Assembly: GCA_025362705.1 (NCBI GenBank)
Contig: JANYFH010000003.1
Span: forward strand, 1 to 5,400
DNA length: 5,400 nucleotides
Direction: 5' to 3'
Source: Betaproteobacteria bacterium
GTDB taxonomy: Bacteria > Pseudomonadota > Gammaproteobacteria > Burkholderiales > Usitatibacteraceae
Made by a program: the position numbers and the translations under genes. Under the pieces are notes generated by a model. That model did not search any database. It saw nothing but the letters and a program-made list of their open reading frames with translations, and was not told the origin of the DNA. Of this stretch, positions 4,748 to 5,400 are shown piece by piece; within the stretch, counting starts at the first letter, position 1; each line of letters opens with the position of its first letter.

Positions 4748-5298
4748 CGACATTCTTCGCTACGCCGGCGGCCTTTCGAGCCTGGCTTAAACAACACTCA
4801 GCAAAAGCTGCCGAGCTGATTGTCGGCTTCCACAAAAAGGGCTGCGGTAAACCCAGCATCACCTGGCAGGAATCGGTCGATGAGGCACTGTGTGTCGGCT
4901 GGATCGACGGCGTGCGAAAACGCATCGACGAGGAAGCCTACCAAATCCGTTTCACGCCGCGTAAACCCACATCGATATGGAGTGCCATCAACATCGCGCG
5001 CGTTGCCGACCTCACCGGCCAGGGTCGCATGCAGCCCGCCGGCCTGGCGGCGTTTCTACATCGCAAAGAGGCAAAGTCGCGAACCTACTCCTACGAGCAG
5101 GCAGCAAGTGCGTCGTTGCCGCCAGCGGACGAAGCACGCTTTAGAAGGAACAAAAAAGCATGGGCTTTTTTCGAAGCGCCGCCGCCAGGTTATCGTAAAC
5201 TTGTTATTTGGCGCATTGTCAGTGCGAAACAGGAGGCCACCCGCCAGAAGCGATTTCTACAGCTTGTCGAGGCTTCGCAAAATGGCCAGCGGCTGTAA
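4744..5298 (+). CDS. YdeI/OmdA family protein (bacteriocin-protection, YdeI or OmpD-associated)
   Basis: This is a 184-residue basic protein with no signal peptide, so it is likely cytoplasmic. It shows the family landmarks in order: FRAWLKQH (11-18), ELIVGFHKKGCGKPSITW (24-41), VDEALCVGWIDGVRKRIDE (45-63), the RFTPRKPTSIWSAIN block (69-83), and the G-M-PAG-LAAF stretch (94-104). The C-terminal segment NKKAWAFFEAPPPGYRK (136-152) and KQEATRQKRFLQLVE (162-176) is the OmdA part. It looks full length. Family members have been linked to resistance to antimicrobial peptides or bacteriocins, but no enzymatic activity is known and the role here is open. The ATG at 4744 overlaps the TGA of the GNAT gene (ATGA), and no ribosome binding site precedes it, so translation probably depends on termination and re-initiation from the GNAT gene. 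Its C-terminal segment is homologous to that of the protein encoded at 1593-2195. Confidence 0.9.
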   Translation: MTTFFATPAAFRAWLKQHSAKAAELIVGFHKKGCGKPSITWQESVDEALCVGWIDGVRKRIDEEAYQIRFTPRKPTSIWSAINIARVADLTGQGRMQPAGLAAFLHRKEAKSRTYSYEQAASASLPPADEARFRRNKKAWAFFEAPPPGYRKLVIWRIVSAKQEATRQKRFLQLVEASQNGQRL

Positions 5299-5400
5299 AG
5301 TGTGCGGCTCGGCTCAATTGTTGATCTGAGATTCCCTGGCACTGACGAAACTTTTTCCGTCTCCTGAATACTAATCGTCGTATCCATTCAACATCCAGAA
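5299..5400. other. Downstream intergenic end of window, no gene seen
   Basis: These 102 bases follow the YdeI-like gene. I see no convincing terminator: GACG-N10-CGTC (around 5344-5361) is a 4-bp stem with an internal mismatch if extended. A minus-strand open frame runs from 5387 back into the YdeI gene but has no family resemblance and no well-placed ribosome binding site. Confidence 0.45.

Noticed and set aside
5190..5387. 65-residue minus-strand open frame at the right end
   Set aside because: Most of it is antisense to the conserved C-terminus of the YdeI-like gene. The GGAG-like bases near 5360 are not placed before its start codon, and no similarity is recognised.
1..5400. A defence island, toxin-antitoxin pair or biosynthetic cluster
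   Set aside because: No nuclease, helicase, antitoxin, reverse transcriptase, peptide precursor or modification enzyme is visible. Every gene falls in a common chromosomal family.

Overview
This looks like a stretch of ordinary proteobacterial chromosome. GC content is moderately high, genes are closely packed, the signal peptides are typical Gram-negative ones, and one gene encodes a Spy/LTXXQ-type periplasmic protein. Similarity recalled by eye would fit a beta- or gammaproteobacterium, but no gene here is a taxonomic marker. I see no rRNA, tRNA, CRISPR array, insertion sequence, integrase or phage gene.

Layout: seven protein genes account for nearly all of the sequence. (1) On the + strand, a DoxX-like four-helix membrane protein (26-391) is followed after a few bases by a RimJ/RimL-type GNAT acetyltransferase (about 407-961). 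(2) On the - strand, reading leftwards from 4093, come a secreted thioredoxin-like/six-hairpin protein of the YyaL/SSP411 (former DUF255) family (4093-2291), then after 95 bases a DUF1801-YdeI/OmdA protein (2195-1593), then after only 10 bases a small exported LTXXQ-motif protein (1582-1031). The last of these converges on the first GNAT gene across a 69-base gap. (3) On the + strand again, divergent from the YyaL-like gene, a second GNAT acetyltransferase (about 4274-4747) overlaps by 4 bases a second YdeI/OmdA-family gene (4744-5298). The final 102 bases hold no gene I can support.

Regulation: the 95-base gap at 2196-2290 holds a good sigma70-like promoter (TTGACC, 17 bp, TAGATT) for the DUF1801-YdeI/LTXXQ pair. 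Two perfect inverted repeats cover its -35/spacer and its -10 region. The divergent gap at 4094-4273 must hold promoters in both directions and also contains two short inverted repeats. The LTXXQ gene starts at GTG, and its ribosome binding site overlaps the stop codon of the gene before it. The second YdeI gene has no visible ribosome binding site and probably depends on coupling to the overlapping GNAT gene.

How the genes relate: two are exported (YyaL-like and LTXXQ), one is an integral membrane protein (DoxX-like), and four appear cytoplasmic (two GNATs and two YdeI-type proteins). The most notable link is that the two YdeI-type proteins, about 2.5 kb apart on opposite strands, have unrelated N-terminal halves but clearly homologous C-terminal OmdA segments. 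Together with the exported folding- and redox-type proteins this loosely suggests an envelope or stress theme, which is inference. I do not recognise a defined, novel multi-gene system here.
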